This document shows, one piece after another, positions 12,414 through 24,209 of a stretch of 64,000 nt of DNA. The notes below the pieces were generated by a model. The model saw only the letters and a program-made list of their open reading frames with translations. It had not been told where the DNA came from and searched no databases. This DNA comes from Drosophila pseudoobscura (lineage: Eukaryota; Arthropoda; Insecta; Diptera; Drosophilidae), in assembly GCF_009870125.1 (NCBI RefSeq), contig NC_046680.1, positions 17,751,501-17,815,500 of the forward strand, written 5' to 3'. A program made the position numbers and the translations under genes. Every line of letters begins with the position of its first letter. Position 1 is the first letter of the stretch.

Positions 12414-15111
12414 TCAGTAGACGAAGCGATTCACATTCATGCCCAGGTCGTTGCCACCACAGCCGCCTGAGGGCGGTGGGGCACGATCATCCTCATCGTC
12501 GCCGTCATAGTCGTTGCGCGTCAGGAGTCCATGCCCGTTGGTTCCGTTGCTGCCCTGGAAGCGCTGTGAGCGCACTTCCTCGCTGTACGCCCGATTGTCC
12601 TTCTTCACATAGTCGCGAAGTGGGCTCGGCAGCTCCTCCAGGGTGAGCGGTGGGACTTGGGGCACCGACACCATCTCGGACTCGTGCGAGCGGCCGCACA
12701 TCTTGTAGAAGAGTATGTAGGGGGTGTTGGGCGAGGTGAGGTTGTGCAATTCCTCGGACTGCGAAGAGGTCACAATGCTGTCGTTGAACTTGTACCAGTT
12801 CCTGGACTGGTCAGCGGCGAAGGTGAAGTAATGGCCGGAGTCCATGTGGTAGCCCGAATGCACCACGCCTGCGTACATCTCATAGTAAACTGCTGACTGC
12901 TCCTGCAGCGAATCGGTTGAGCATATCTTAACCACGAGCTGTGGAGGGCAAAGCAAGTTAGTGTACAGTTCTGCAGTCTCGTGGCAATTCCGCATGCCCA
13001 TGCGTGTACTCACACTCTCATCGTGAAACACCTTGTGCATTAGCTTGGTGCGAAAATGGTACTTCTGATCGTACTTGAACTGCTTGAGAGTCAGGACGAG
13101 ATTGCGTGGCGCCTCTGTCACCCCGATGCGGCGATCGGCATCGCAGAGCTTCTCGCAGCGGGGACAGAAGTACTGATTCTCCCCGTCAAGCTTCTCCGGC
13201 GAGCAGTAGTACTCGATCAGGTCCTGCACCGAATAATTGGTGGCACTGCAGTCGTCCTTGTCGTCCGGAAACGATAGCTGCAGCTCACGGAAGCTGTCCT
13301 CGTTGTGGCTCTCCCAGCTGCAGTCCGAACAATTGTACGTCGTCGACAGCTTGCCGGTGAACGTCTTGTCAATGGTTGATTTTGGCTTCTTTGGCTGCTG
13401 TTGCTGTGAGCTATTTGTGCCTTTGGTGGGTGTCGAAGTGGGCTTGTGACTGGCACTGGTGCTGCTGCCGGCGAGCTCGCGGTCATGGCTGTTGTAGGGT
13501 ATGACTCCGCTGGACAGAATCTCATCGTTTAGCTCGCCCGGGGCATCGACGTCATTGCCATGCAGACTGTGGCCTCCAACTTTGTTGATCTCCTGTTCGT
13601 GCAGCAGGTCGAGCAAATAGCCTAGGAACTCGGAGCTGTCCTGCTGCAGACCCTGTGTGAAGCCCGGCGGCCTTGCGGCGTTCAACACGCGCGTTGGTGT
13701 CAGCTCACACCGCATCGAGTGGTGCATAAGGGCTATCTGTTGCTGCACCTTCAGCAGCAGCAAAGAATCGCTCTGGACCAGCAGTATCTGGCGGCTGAAA
13801 CTGAGAGAGAAACAGAGGATCAACAGAATCCCAGGGAACATGGATTTCTAGATGAACGATGAACTTACTCGCTGGTCATGGCCAGGGCCTGGAGTACGCT
13901 GTTCATGTAGCACGTGTTGCCGAGATTCACCAGTCCCACCCTTGCATTGCGTCGTCCCGCGGGCATGGCGTTCTCCTGCATGGCCCGGGCCATAGCCCCG
14001 CAGTTTGGCGACGGCTCATACATCTGCATGGCAATCCTCACGGATGCATAGAGATCGCTGTTTTCGTTGAAGCGCAGCATTAGGGCACTGGTTAGATCGA
14101 CCAGCTGCTGCATGCACTGGCGAGTCTCCGCTCCGAATTCGTCCGTGCTGTTGGACTGCTGCTTCAGAAAGTTCAGCACCTGGGGTACACGTGGCAATAT
14201 CTACAGGAGAGGGTATGATAAAAGGAATTGTTTATCCGTGATCCGTGATCCATGATCCATGACATTACCTTGCGGAATATTTCGGGTGTCTGATTGATGG
14301 TCGACAGCATGTGGAACACTATCGGAGCCGCCTTGGGGCGCATGGCGGGTAGTATTAGCGCTTTGAAGAGCTTTTCGATGGCGTCCAGGGAAATGTCATC
14401 GAGGAGCACATGCTTGCCCTGATTGCGAAGGCCTGTCAACAGGGCCATGACCCACATATTGAGGTTCGGGCAGAAGTTGCACACACAGATCCATTCACAC
14501 AGCAGGACCACCGTCTTGCGTATGCTCGAGTCGTGGACATTCGTGTCCAGCAGCGATTGCACAGCCTCACTGATGAGCGGAGTACTGAACAGCTGAAAGA
14601 CAACGGCCACCGCATAGGAGGGGCCCGCCTCGCCGGACTTTGTGATCAGTTCGTAGACGACGCGAAGGAAGAACATGAGGTAGTTCTTCTCACTTGCACT
14701 GGCAAGGATGTTGCCCAAATTCACCGCCTCCTCCTTGAAGCGCAGGAGATCGTCGCTCTTACTGCCCGGCTTCATGCGCCCCAGCTTGATGATAATCCGC
14801 TCGTATACGTTCAGCATATGCCCCCTGTCCGACTGATCGAGGCTCTGCAGAGTGCTGAGCAGCGCCTGTATGTCTCGCTTGGTGACTGTGTTCAGTTGGC
14901 CGGCATCCTCGCTTGTCTCGCTGGGGCTGGTGCCATTCGTGTCCATGCTCTCGGCGCCAGCGGCGCCGCCACCATCGTCGGAGATCTTTATGTTGTTGGC
15001 TGCTGGTTGCTTACCATTGGCTGGCATGGCGCCGTTTGAGGCACCGCCGGAGGCAGAGTTGACCCCATCGGTGGCTTCGTTGGGCTCGCTGTTGTTCTGC
15101 TTGACAGCCAT
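12414..15111 (-). CDS. DUBAI: USP35/38-type ubiquitin carboxyl-terminal hydrolase (DUBAI)
   Basis: A C19-family cysteine protease that removes ubiquitin from substrates. The fly member is known as a negative regulator of apoptosis, orthologous to human USP38. The exons read 15111-14269, 14200-13869, 13800-13014 and 12938-12414, giving 828 residues. The N-terminal half is a helical ARM-like region typical of USP35/38, preceded by a low-complexity Asn/Gly/Ala segment. The catalytic Cys box is GLVNLGNTCYMNSVLQAL in exon 2. The His box contains GYHMDSGHYFTFA in exon 4. Between them are zinc-binding pairs in CSDCSW and CPRCEKLC, and a Ser/Thr/Gln-rich insert. The C-terminus ends NVNRFVY. Start MAVKQNN is the first ATG after a long GC-rich leader. 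A TMEM18 gene lies divergently about 1.4 kb upstream. Identity is firm from the catalytic boxes and the long N-terminal helical region. Confidence 0.93.
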
Positions 15112-16558
15112 GGCCGCGGCTGTGAACAGGAACCTCGTTTGGGCTTTTGTCCAGATGGATACCCGATTCGAATGCCTGGAGCAACTTCTCAGCCCCCAGC
15201 GGGCGTTGGTCTTCGACTTCTGCTTTTCGCGGGCGCTGCGGCTGTTTCGAGGCCGTCGACACTCTGCGCGACGTCTGCGCCGCGTGTCCTTGAACCTCTC
15301 GGCGTTACGTGTCGTTGTTACTGAGTGACCTTTCAACCACAACAAGCACTCATCGAGTCGCCAAGAGTCCAATCCGCAGGTCCGAGCGGAGGAGCAACGC
15401 CTTAGGCGGACAGAAATGTCGTCTCTGTGATTTGGGGGCTGGAAAACTTCAACGTCGCAGAAATTGCCACTGTCACTGCTGATCGACGGCGCCTGCCACA
15501 GACCGTGATGCACAAGAAATTTTGTAGACCGTGCAACATCCGAGTGAAGTGCCTGATAGACGCACTCGCTTCGCCTCGCTATTTTCTTTGCGGCCCGTTT
15601 TTGTTCCCGAATCTTGTTTCCTTTATATTGGATTGTAAGACGTTAGTTTAACGGCACACAAGTTTATGACGCTATTTTCTCCCGATTTAACTACAATTTG
15701 GATTATTTTCTTTGTGACTTCGATAGTTTCACCCGTCTGATACTCAGAAATACCGTATGTCGATGACAAATCGAACTTAGCCCACTCAGCCCACCTATTT
15801 AGACAGTTCAACGACATGAGGTATATGTTAAGGTAAATAGTACTGATTGTGAATTCCTCTTATAGATCCATGCCATCTTTCTTCAGAATTAAAAAGATAA
15901 ACACGTCACCTGAGCTACGCTACAATTATTAAATTTTCATTATTTTCGATGGAATATAAAAATACCCCCTTGGCTTATAATGGGTTAATCGTTCTCCTTC
16001 ACGGATTGGTAACCATATTACTCGATTTTGATATTCCGTCGAATATTCCCAGCTATATAGCACATTTAGCCATGCCCACATAATTTTTTACGATTAATGA
16101 ATCAATTTTCAACTTGACTAGCCTATTCTAAATACTTGCTTTTATTGGATTTCTATATACCGTTGAAAAAAATTTAATAGATTGGTGAAATTTTTACCTA
16201 TTTGCATCTGGTCTCGAAACGCGTTATTATATTTTTGATGTGTCAGCGGGCGCGACGCACCAGGGCTGCACTAGCTATCGATTGGCACCTCACAAGAAAT
16301 TAAATGTAAATAAATTTTTCTGTTGTGAGCTGGCAAATGGAATATTTTTTCTCTTGTTATTCTAAAACGAAAAATCAAATAGAATCTCCAAGAAAAGTGG
16401 TGACAAGTGTAAGTGAATTTGATAATTCGATCGTGTTTCGGCTTGAACGTGTGACTGCCAGCAACACAGGCGTCGCCTTGTGACTGTCAAGCTCGAGCTG
16501 TATTTGCTTTAAATTTCTTCGGAGTTTCTAAATTTGGTACGGAGAATCATTCGCCAAA
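15112..16558. other. Divergent intergenic region DUBAI / TMEM18
   Basis: Holds the GC-rich DUBAI leader (15112 to about 15,600), AT-rich DNA with a short R1 block at 16018-16200, and the TMEM18 promoter region, including TATCGATT (16276-16283), one mismatch from the DRE motif. No other coding exon is seen. This interval is a candidate rearrangement junction (see findings). Confidence 0.45.
16018..16200 (+). repeat. R1 single-block copy
   Basis: The stretch from about ATATTCCGTCGAATATTCCC through CTTTTATTGGATTTCTATAT to AATAGATTGGTGAAATT is one copy of the block that occurs three times in the full R1 elements at 9-10 kb and 51-52 kb. It stands alone, without the rest of R1, between DUBAI and TMEM18. 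Confidence 0.65.
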
Positions 16559-17236
16559 ATGCATCCAGGACATTTTGAAGTTAGCGAAATCACCGGGTAT
16601 TGGAACTTCCTGTTGAGCGTGAGTAAGATTTTCTGGTGGCTCTACTTTCGCATACAACTTGCCGACTCTTTGGGTGGAATATTTTTGTTTCAGATCGATT
16701 GGAGGGATCCCTGGCTTATTGGATTGATTTTGTTGCACCTGCTCACCACCACTACGGCCCTACTCAGCAGGAGCCACAACAATATTCAAGTTGTTCTTTT
16801 CCTGGTACTTTGTACGTTGAGATTTCCATTTAATTTCCCTGTGCGATGTACACGTCGCGTCACCCGATTCCCGCACAATCTGCAACTTAACTTCTGTTTC
16901 GTTTTTCAGTGTCGGCGGTCTATTTCAGCGAAAGTATCAATGAGTATGCGGCACGTAACTGGAGCTCCTTCTTCAGACAGCAGTACTTTGACAGCAATGG
17001 CCTGTTTATATCGACGGTTTTCTCCATTCCCATTTTGCTGAATTGCATGCTGATAATTGTGAGTGCAGAGGATTACTAGAAAGCCACGAAATGTCTTCTA
17101 TAGAGTATATTTTTAGGGCACATGGCTATATAATTCCACACAACTGATGGTCGTTCTGAAGACGGCCCAAATAAAGGAGCGCGTGCGACAGCAGCACAGG
17201 AACCCACCGGATGCGCAACGCCTCAAGGCGGAATAG
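16559..17236 (+). CDS. TMEM18: TMEM18 orthologue (nuclear-envelope transmembrane protein 18)
   Basis: Small multi-pass membrane protein. In vertebrates TMEM18 sits in the nuclear envelope and is linked to body-weight control, but its molecular role is not settled. The exons read 16559-16618, 16694-16811, 16910-17058 and 17117-17236, giving 148 residues, the usual family length. Family landmarks are the N-terminal WRDPWLIGLILLHLL segment, the central YFSESINEYAARNW motif, then FRQQYFDSNGLFISTVFS, further hydrophobic helices and a basic, Gln/Arg-rich C-terminal tail (KERVRQQHRNPP) that fits the coiled, DNA-binding tail of TMEM18. The donor of exon 2 is the GTACGT at 16812; using the nearer GTACTT would break the frame. 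A DRE-like site lies about 280 bp upstream. Confidence 0.92.
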
Positions 17237-17898
17237 CATTTAACAGAATTGTCATATACAATTTGAAAGAGCTGTAAAAACCAAATACATTTTAAGTTTA
17301 TTTTTCTCCCGCTCATTTTTGTGAATGTCGATTACTAGTCGATTGTGGCTCATTTTTTGTTCACCAGGTGGCGCTTGGCATCATTAGAAGCGGCGGAAGC
17401 AACAGTGGCGTCCAGCGGAATTAGGACAGCTTCAAAGCGGATGCCTTAAAATGGAACCACATTTGTGCGGACCGTCATCAATATCGATTGAGTCGATTGA
17501 GCCATGTCCGTCTCTCTCCCTTACACATTCATTGTCATGCATGATGTGGGCCCCCTGGCGGAGTGGAGCCATACTGACTGATTATCGGGTATAAATGTAG
17601 TCGCGGCGATAGTCCACAGCGCACCTTTCAGAAGGCAGTCAAGTGTCACTAATATTTCCCAAATTCTGTCATACCCCCACCTGTAACTCTCTTTTCGATC
17701 ACAAATGGGACGTCACTGATCTCTGCTAGCCTTGCGGTGTCGCACGATAGATTCTATTGTATTTACTACTGATCTTAATGAAATTTGAATACATTTTTAG
17801 CGGGGAAAGATGCAACACTCAAAGCCTGTTCAGCATCCAGATGTGATGAAAAATTTATAATTTTCCAAAACACAATTTTAATCAGGCTTAATTTGATT
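17237..17898. other. Short intergenic region with DINE/SGM fragment
   Basis: Separates TMEM18 and the DUF1091 gene, which are tail to tail. A degraded DINE/SGM-type fragment fills about 17478-17640. No coding sequence is seen. Confidence 0.45.
17478..17640 (+). mobile_element. DINE/SGM-type fragment
   Basis: Contains GTCGATTGAGCCATGTCCGT, CCATACTGACTGATTATCGG and GTATAAATGTAG, matching the start and right end of the 10.3-11.4 kb element with the middle missing. It is an internally deleted remnant in plus orientation. Confidence 0.6.
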
Positions 17899-18493
17899 TT
17901 AGTCGTCCACATTAATGTCCAAGTAGGAGTGAACTGTGCCTCTCCACACACCCTCGGTGATGAATTTGATAATGAACATGTAGCTCCCTTTGGGTACGGG
18001 CACTTTGGAGAACATTTGATCATCCAAAACAAAGTCTTTCAGAATAACATCGTGCTGCAAAGAGCCAGAGCAAAAGGAGAGTCAAACATGAGGATAATTC
18101 AATCGGAGCACTCACATTGATGGGGCAAGTGTGATTCATATTGATGAAGGGCAACATGGCCCCATAGAAGTAGTAGAAGACATGAAGGGGATTCGGGTGC
18201 TTCATGTAGTGGCAAAAGTTCAAGGTAACGTTAAACAGGAAAGGATGGTAGCCGGTGAGTTTCCTCCAGACGCTGAAGTTGACTGACACCTTCCGAATTG
18301 GTAGTTTAAGGATTTTCATGTGGAGATTAGCTCCGATAATGCCAGGCCGCAGCTCCTTCAGGCGACATACAGGAATCACCGCATACGATGGATCCAGTGT
18401 TTCGCATGTAATGTTTTTATGTTGAGTCCGAATGTCTCCGATAGTCGCCATTATGGCACATGCCAGGAGCACCGATATTACTGAGAACTTCAT
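17899..18493 (-). CDS. Secreted DUF1091 (MD-2-like) family protein
   Basis: Member of the large Drosophila DUF1091 family of small secreted proteins. Their functions are mostly unknown, though some are expressed in gustatory or immune tissues. The exons read 18493-18116 and 18054-17899, giving 177 residues. The chosen Met begins MKFSVISVLLACAIMATIG, a good signal peptide. Starting at the next in-frame codons upstream would bury it behind a charged stretch. The body shows the family pattern: an early C, a KLPIRKVSVNFSVW strand, LFNVTLNFCHYMKHP, then FYYFYGAMLPFINMNHTCPIN, and in exon 2 FSKVPVPKGSYMFIIKF and a closing strand ending NVDD. Cysteines at FCHY and HTCP are the conserved pair. I cannot name the D. 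melanogaster orthologue. Confidence 0.85.
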
Positions 18494-18649
18494 GGGTGAA
18501 GGTTTATTCTCAAAATGAATTTTTTTTCGATCGCAGGGAGGAATTCGTTTTTGCACAGTAAAATCATTACCTCCTAATTTGATCGTTGAACTGTCACTAA
18601 CTGCCTTTCGATCAGATATTAGTGACTTGAACTAATATCCACGCAGTTT

Positions 18650-18905
18650 CGCAGCTACGCACGTAATTCCCGACAAAGAGTGTGTGAGAGAGACAGAAAA
18701 TGAGGGCATGGACGGCGTTGTGTAGCAACCGAAAGTTGATTTATGTATTCTGGCTCTATTAATAATCATATCTGATCCAGATTCGTCAATTTGCGTTTTT
18801 AGTTTTTTATTATCTTAAAAATATTTGATTGACATGGCTATATCGACTAGGCTATTTATGCTGATCAAAAATATATATACTTTATGGGGTCGGAAACGCT
18901 TCCTA
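18650..18905 (-). mobile_element. DINE/SGM-type fragment, inverted
   Basis: Read on the minus strand it runs from GGAAGCGTTTCCGACCCCAT through TATATATTTTTGATCAGCAT and ATCTGATCC to CTGTCTCTCTCACACACTCT. It thus matches the first third and the last part of the 10.3-11.4 kb element in reverse orientation, with the centre deleted. Confidence 0.6.
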
Positions 18906-19716
18906 CTGGGAGGTATAAGTGTCCATGATGTCGTCATCTGAAGGAAACTGTGTTCAAAAACCTCATTGTAGACCCCAATATAACCCTTGCAAGATGACGG
19001 CGCCAATATTTTCATTCGAATTATGAAGAAATTCGATTTTTGGAAGTTCCAGTTCAGTAAATTTTAACGTAATTGCTTCCTAAACGCTGTTGCCCCCCGT
19101 TTAAGTTTGAAATATAGAAAATTCAAGTTACAGAAAAGGGAAAAATCAACTGTACTCCTTTCTCATTTTTAGTACAGCGTATAAAAGGAATATTTTTGTT
19201 GACGTTGTTTGTTTGTGTATTGAAATACTCTCCACAAAAATTACGAATCTTCAAGAACTTTAGCGCAGTTCAGGGAAATATATCGTGGTTTTTCTTTGTA
19301 AGTAAAGAGGAAGAATAGGATGAATCTACAAGAAGAATTCACAAACAGGATTTGGCGCAAATTTACTCCAGCTGTTTATCTGTTTAAATAGAGGGCGGTA
19401 AAAAGAGCTAAGTTTGTTTTTTCATCGGTATATTTATGGTATTTCTAAGGGCTAGCCGGGCACACTGCTACTCTCTCCTGCAACGAAAAAATGAGTTGTA
19501 ATTTTGAATGGGCTTTAAAAAACGGGTACGGATAACAGTCAAAAACAGCCAAGAAAAATTGCAATTAAACCTCACCTCATGTTTAGGACATATTAAGCAA
19601 AATGGGTGGATTTTACCTTGCACTCGTTGCATTTTTCGGTCTGTTTTTCCTTACCATCTTCTTCCACCCATTAATACCTCTTATATACCACATTATAACC
19701 AGTAACGAGTAACGTA

Positions 19717-19792
19717 TGTCAGAATTGTTGTTGTCTTGACGACGTCGACGTCGCTGCGCTGCGCCAAAACCAAAAATCCAAGAGAGCGAGCG
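19717..19792 (+). repeat. 76-bp GC-rich duplicate, left copy
   Basis: Starts TGTCAGAATTGTTGTTG, includes the self-complementary CGACGTCGACGTCG and ends AAATCCAAGAGAGCGAGCG. A nearly identical copy is at 20405-20481, in the same orientation, with R1-type sequence between them. Confidence 0.8.
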
Positions 19793-20404
19793 TCAGGGTG
19801 ACCAATTTCATAAATCTATTAAATTTAATTTTTTTTTAGGTATATTTAAGAAGAAAAGATATAGAAACTTCTATACGTAGTTTTTTTGAATTTTCGCTAT
19901 CTCAAATCGTGCTTCCGTGCATCATTCATTCCAATGGATTGCATTTAAATTCTTGTCGTTCATTACTTTCAAACAATTTCTATTTGGCGCGCACCACTCG
20001 GCTCTTTTTGCTCTCTTCAAACGTTGCTCTTTCGCGGTTGTGTTTCAAAACAACAATAACAAAATTGGCTCAATTTCTTACATTTTTTGTTGACGTTTTT
20101 TGTTCAATCCTTGTTTTAGACACAACCCAAAAAAATAAAGGGAGTATTTAAAATTAGCCAATATTATAGACAAAAAAATTATTGATTCATTTATCGGCTA
20201 ATACTAGTCCTAGCTAGTAATATTAAACCGAATATCATAAACAAGGAATATGTATGATGGAAAAGAATAATTCACAAATTTTGATAACTCGTTAATATAT
20301 TTGCGGTATATTTTGAAAATGAGACGGTATATTTTGGTATCAGACGGTAAGTATAAAAGTAAGTATAAAATATACTTATTAATGGGTCCGCGGTCACACT
20401 GGTG
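19793..20404 (-). repeat. R1-related repeat, inverted
   Basis: On the minus strand it reads CAGTGTGACCGCGG, then runs of AAATATACC type, GATATTCGG, TATTACTAGC and GAGTGGTGCGCGCCAAAT, ending AGATTTATGAAATTGGTCAC then CCTGA. The ends CAGTGTGACC and GGTCACCCTG are inverse to one another at 9 of 10 positions. The GAGTGGTGCGCGCCAAAT part is shared with 52190-52490. Confidence 0.6.
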
Positions 20405-20481
20405 TGTCAGAATTGTTGTTGTTGTTTTTCCGACGTCGACGTCGCTGCGCTGCCAAAACCAAAAATCCAAGAGAGCGAGCG
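20405..20481 (+). repeat. 76-bp GC-rich duplicate, right copy
   Basis: Right partner of 19717-19792, immediately after a GGTCACACTGG motif (a known Drosophila core-promoter element, Motif 1). It joins the candidate Dyb leader exon, so it may be part of the Dyb promoter. Confidence 0.8.
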
Positions 20482-20913
20482 GTGGTGCAGCGCGATGTTT
20501 TTAAGCAAAACTTGGTAAACAAATTCGTTGATAAGATATATTCGCTGGCCGACGTCAATTCTCGTGCGAAAGTCTATCTGCCTCTCCCCCCCTTTCTTAT
20601 CTCATCCGAAAGTGTATATGTGTTCCAGCGCGGATTAAAACTCGGCTCTGCTCCCCCGCTCTCCCGCGTACGTGCGTGTTCGTGTGTGTGTGTAAAAAGA
20701 AGTTTATTGGCTTAACATATTTTACAAAGGGCCAAAGGGCGCAGCCTCTCTGACAAGTGAAGTTTTTGCAGACTGAACAGCAGGTGAAAATTAATTCCCA
20801 ACAAAATAAGAGAGCGAGTTACAAGAAGTGAAGAAGAAGCAGCTCAGCAGCAACTCCATCGACGACGCGCGGGGCAAAAAGTGACGCATAAGAAACGTTG
20901 CTAATTACAAAAG
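20482..20913 (+). other. Dyb: Candidate non-coding first exon / promoter region of Dyb
   Basis: Dyb translation starts just after an acceptor at 31086, so at least one leader exon must lie upstream. A strong candidate ends at 20913 (AATTACAAAAG followed by GTAAACAACA). The preceding 150 bp are purine-rich with GAAGAAGAAGCAGC and AGCAGCAACTCC, leader-like in composition. The 5' limit is approximate. Promoter motifs upstream include GGTCACACTG at about 20393-20402. Other leader exons in the 10-kb intron cannot be excluded. Confidence 0.35.
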
Positions 20914-23845
20914 GTAAACAACAAAAAACAGAAGACACAACAATAGTAATGGCAAACTCCCGCGTTCTTCATTTAGCGCAAATTGCTCAATTTTCATTCC
21001 TCCTTTGACGCAGGCTGCGTAGTAGAGTTTTCCCGTTATTGTGTGCGACGCAGCGAAAATGTTCATTCATAAAAAACAGTCCACCCCTCACACGCCCCCC
21101 CTCCCCCTTGTCTGTGCAGTTGCTTTTGTCTGGAAATAGTTCAGAAATATTTGTACCGAATAAATTGTCATGCCACGCCCCGGAGCCTCCGCCTGCCTTC
21201 CCATCGTTTCCATTTCGTTATTCAATTGGGTTTATCGTGGCAGGGGAAGCTAAATTGAGCTTTAACTTATTTTTGCGAAATTTTCATTAGGCACGAAAGA
21301 TTTTCAAAGGCGATTAGATCAGATATTGGCCCCGTTGCCATATGGCAGACTGTCGGTCTGGTGATTAATTAGGCGAGAAAGATATCATCGCTTTGGGGGT
21401 CGAACCTGGAAATACCCTTGCAGATATAATGGCTTACAGGGCGAATAGAAACCATGGAAAACCAGGTATAATTATTTAATGGTTCGGATTTGATTTGAAT
21501 GTAAAAATAAACGGGTATTATGCGACAGAATTGTCCTTATTGTTTTTCAGCCAAAGTAAGGGCTGTGCAGCACTTTTATAACTCCTACCATATTCTATCG
21601 TACCTCCACTAAGAAATGTAATATGGTTTTCTGTATCCACTGCTGCTTGATCACTAAAAATGCTGAGTTCTCGTAAGTACGAGAAGGTTCTCTGCGTTTC
21701 AAACTTATGAGAAATACCGTAGGACCCCCCGAAAAGAGTATGATAAATAATTCGATTTCGTCATAAAGTTGTGGATGAAATGTCATTTTTAATTGGGGCT
21801 GGCCCCCCCATCGTCCGATAGGGCACCCATCGGAACATTCCAGCGCTTATCGGCTGCAGAGCGCATTTCCTCACCTTGAGCCACAATATCCATTCGTCAA
21901 TATTGAAAAGGAAAACAATCGTATCGAATTTATGGGCAAGATGTCGCCAAAATGCAAAAGTCAAGCAAAATAAATATACAAAAAAAAACAAAACAATCAA
22001 AATAACTCGGTGACATCATTTTGACTAATCGCCAATTTTAGCATTTGAAAAACGGCGGCTGCTGCTCAGCACCCATCTCCACTGGCCAGAAAGAGACAGT
22101 CTCGGCGGGTGGAGAGGTGAGAGGCAACGAGAGCGGGGCCCTCGGCTCACACGAAGAGCAGGTGCTAAGCCGAAGGCGCCGACGAAATGTAGAATCAAGC
22201 CCAGCCGACACGAGCCGAGCGTTGGAATTCCAACACCTACACCCAGAAGCGTACGTTGTACATCTATAAACAAGCAATAAATAGATCGTTTGAGGGTGTG
22301 CGTGTCACTTGATAGTAGAAAATTTCACTTTCACAGAATTGCATAGATTATTTCACTATCGGAATTCGCATCAAATGAAACGTAGGCACTATTTATATCA
22401 ATTATAATAAATCAAAAGTGGAATTAGTATGGAATTAATGATTGTACGCGGTAAATGGGTAAACAAACAAACAAAATGTGGCTATACATATGAATACTCG
22501 ATGAACGATGGTTACCCACAGCTATTCGATGTTAGTCTTCTATTGTTTGTTACTTAATTGATTCCGTTCTCTGATTACAAATTGTTTTCTTGATAGCATC
22601 CTTTGACCTTCCGTTGAATTCAATTAGCTTCAACATATTTGGTGGAATGGCGGATGCGTTGGCGGGGGCGGGGGCTGGGGCGGGCGCCCAATGCATTGGG
22701 AAACATTCCTCCAGTTTGATCTAGCTCGTTGATACGCTCCCAAACACACGGATGGGATAGCCTAGTTTCTTTTGGTTAATTTTGAGAGCGACGAGCAGTG
22801 CTCCAGATTCCCAGATACTATTTCTGAGTGAGTGCGGCACACGTTGGCGGTTGCTTGAGTTCGGTGTTGGTTTGGTGGAAATGTTGTGAGAAGCTAAATG
22901 AGGCGTGACATGAAAAAATAAAGCACACATACACAACATAGAGCGAGAGTGAGAGAGCAAACCACCCACAACATGACAACAACAATGGGAAGAGAAAGAG
23001 AACAAAGGGAACCGAAACCGAAACAAGAGGGCCACGCCACGGAGTAATTTCGGCCTAGAAACATTGCTCTGCTCTGCCACAACTTGTCCCCAAAACCAAA
23101 GAAGCAAATGAAACACAAAGAAAGTCAAGGCTCCGGGAGTCGCAGCAGTTGATACCCTTGCCGGGTCTTTCGTTCAGTCTTGTTCCTGCTGCAAACATCT
23201 GACGAAAATTGGAATACCGCCGTGGAAGAGTATACGAGTTGAAAGTGCAACCTCCATCGCGACCACGAGAGCGTGAAGAAAGGAAAAGTGGGAGTGCAAG
23301 GGGATTTATGAGAGGGGCCATCAGAGAGTGAGAGGATGGAATAGACAATTAACCCTTTTTTTGTCTGCTGTTTTGTCTTGCTTTGAAGTCGTTCAAGTCG
23401 TGCAATGGGAGGATGGGCCAAACGGGGGGGCAACAGGGTCACAGAACTGGCGCCTGTCCACTCTGTGTGCTTTAATTAGTTTATAAAACAAGAGACCGAG
23501 CTAAATGCAATAAAAATTAATCGTTTATGCCCGTAATCGCATTTACTCTGCTCTCCTTCGCCCTCCCGGACTGTTCCGAGGCCATATCCAAGAGCCATTC
23601 ATGTATGGCGAGAGGGATTTCCATTACAGGCGCTGGCTAAACGAGATTGCAGACAAGTGGAGCGTGAAGCCTCCCCGCCTGAAGCAGGCCCCGGATGGAT
23701 CAGGAGGATGGTTATTTTTAGACAGAACCGAGTACACCTTTCCCGGAATCCACACCAATACTCGTTTCACAAACATTTTCAGATTACATTTTCACAAGAG
23801 TCCCAATTTGCACACACAGTAAAGTCCAAACTCCTTATAGATCCA

Positions 23846-24070
23846 TCAGATGTAGGATCTACAGCAGGGCTGGCCACACGTTCCGAGGCCACTAGAGCAA
23901 ATCACACAGCAGCAGGAGCAGTTGCCACAGCAGGTTCCACAGCTTTCGCCATAGCAGGGGCCCCCGCACGGTCCGGAACAGGGGCCACGATAGGCCCCAC
24001 AGCTCGACTTCAGGCTTCTGGTGCAGTACCAGCGACGACAGGCTCGACAGAAGCGTCTGCAGCAGGGCAT
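23846..24070 (-). CDS. Small Cys-rich protein resembling Mst(3)CGP sperm proteins, nested in the Dyb intron
   Basis: A 74-residue frame with 20 cysteines, starting MPCCRRFCRACRRWYC and continuing with CGP-type repeats (GPCSGPCGGPC, CGTCCGNC, SCCCVIC) to GQPCCRSYI. Cys-Gly-Pro repeats are the hallmark of the Drosophila Mst84D/Mst87F proteins, structural components of the sperm tail made in the male germ line. On the minus strand a 53-bp intron can be drawn in the leader (donor GTGAGTCC at 24132, acceptor GATTAG ending at 24080). Upstream of that, ACATTGAAATCTACAA (24194-24209) loosely resembles the translational control element (roughly ACATCAAAATTT) found in Mst leaders. The repeated codons are not simple-sequence DNA, since glycines and cysteines use varied codons. 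Function is inferred from composition only. Confidence 0.6.
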   Translation of the reverse strand: MPCCRRFCRACRRWYCTRSLKSSCGAYRGPCSGPCGGPCYGESCGTCCGNCSCCCVICSSGLGTCGQPCCRSYI

Positions 24071-24193
24071 GATCTTTGGCTAATCAGGGGTATAACGTCA
24101 ATCAATCGGAGGGACTACCATCCAGGACTCACCTTATGGGCTCTACTGTGGGCGGAAATTGGGAAAGTCAGACTGGCCCGAAACTATTGTTAG

Positions 24194-24209
24194 TTGTAGA
24201 TTTCAATGT
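24194..24209 (-). promoter_or_regulatory. Possible translational control element of the Cys-rich gene
   Basis: ACATTGAAATCTACAA in the presumed leader matches about 10 of 16 positions of the Mst-gene translational control element as I remember it. The match is weak and position within the leader is unproven. Confidence 0.25.

Larger units (their letters stand above)
18494..19792. other. Gene-free, repeat-bearing DNA
   Basis: No coding exon recognised. Contains an inverted DINE/SGM fragment (about 18650-18905) and ends with a 76-bp GC-rich segment (19717-19792) duplicated at 20405-20481. Confidence 0.45.

Noticed and set aside
14410-15328. Plus-strand frames of 209 and 158 codons opposite DUBAI exon 1
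   Set aside because: Antisense shadows of the DUBAI helical region, with no domain of their own.
23657-24193. A 178-codon plus-strand frame rich in Ala, Gly and Thr
   Set aside because: It is the antisense reading of the Cys-rich minus-strand gene. Its Ala/Thr repeats are explained by the complement of the Cys/Gly/Pro codons.
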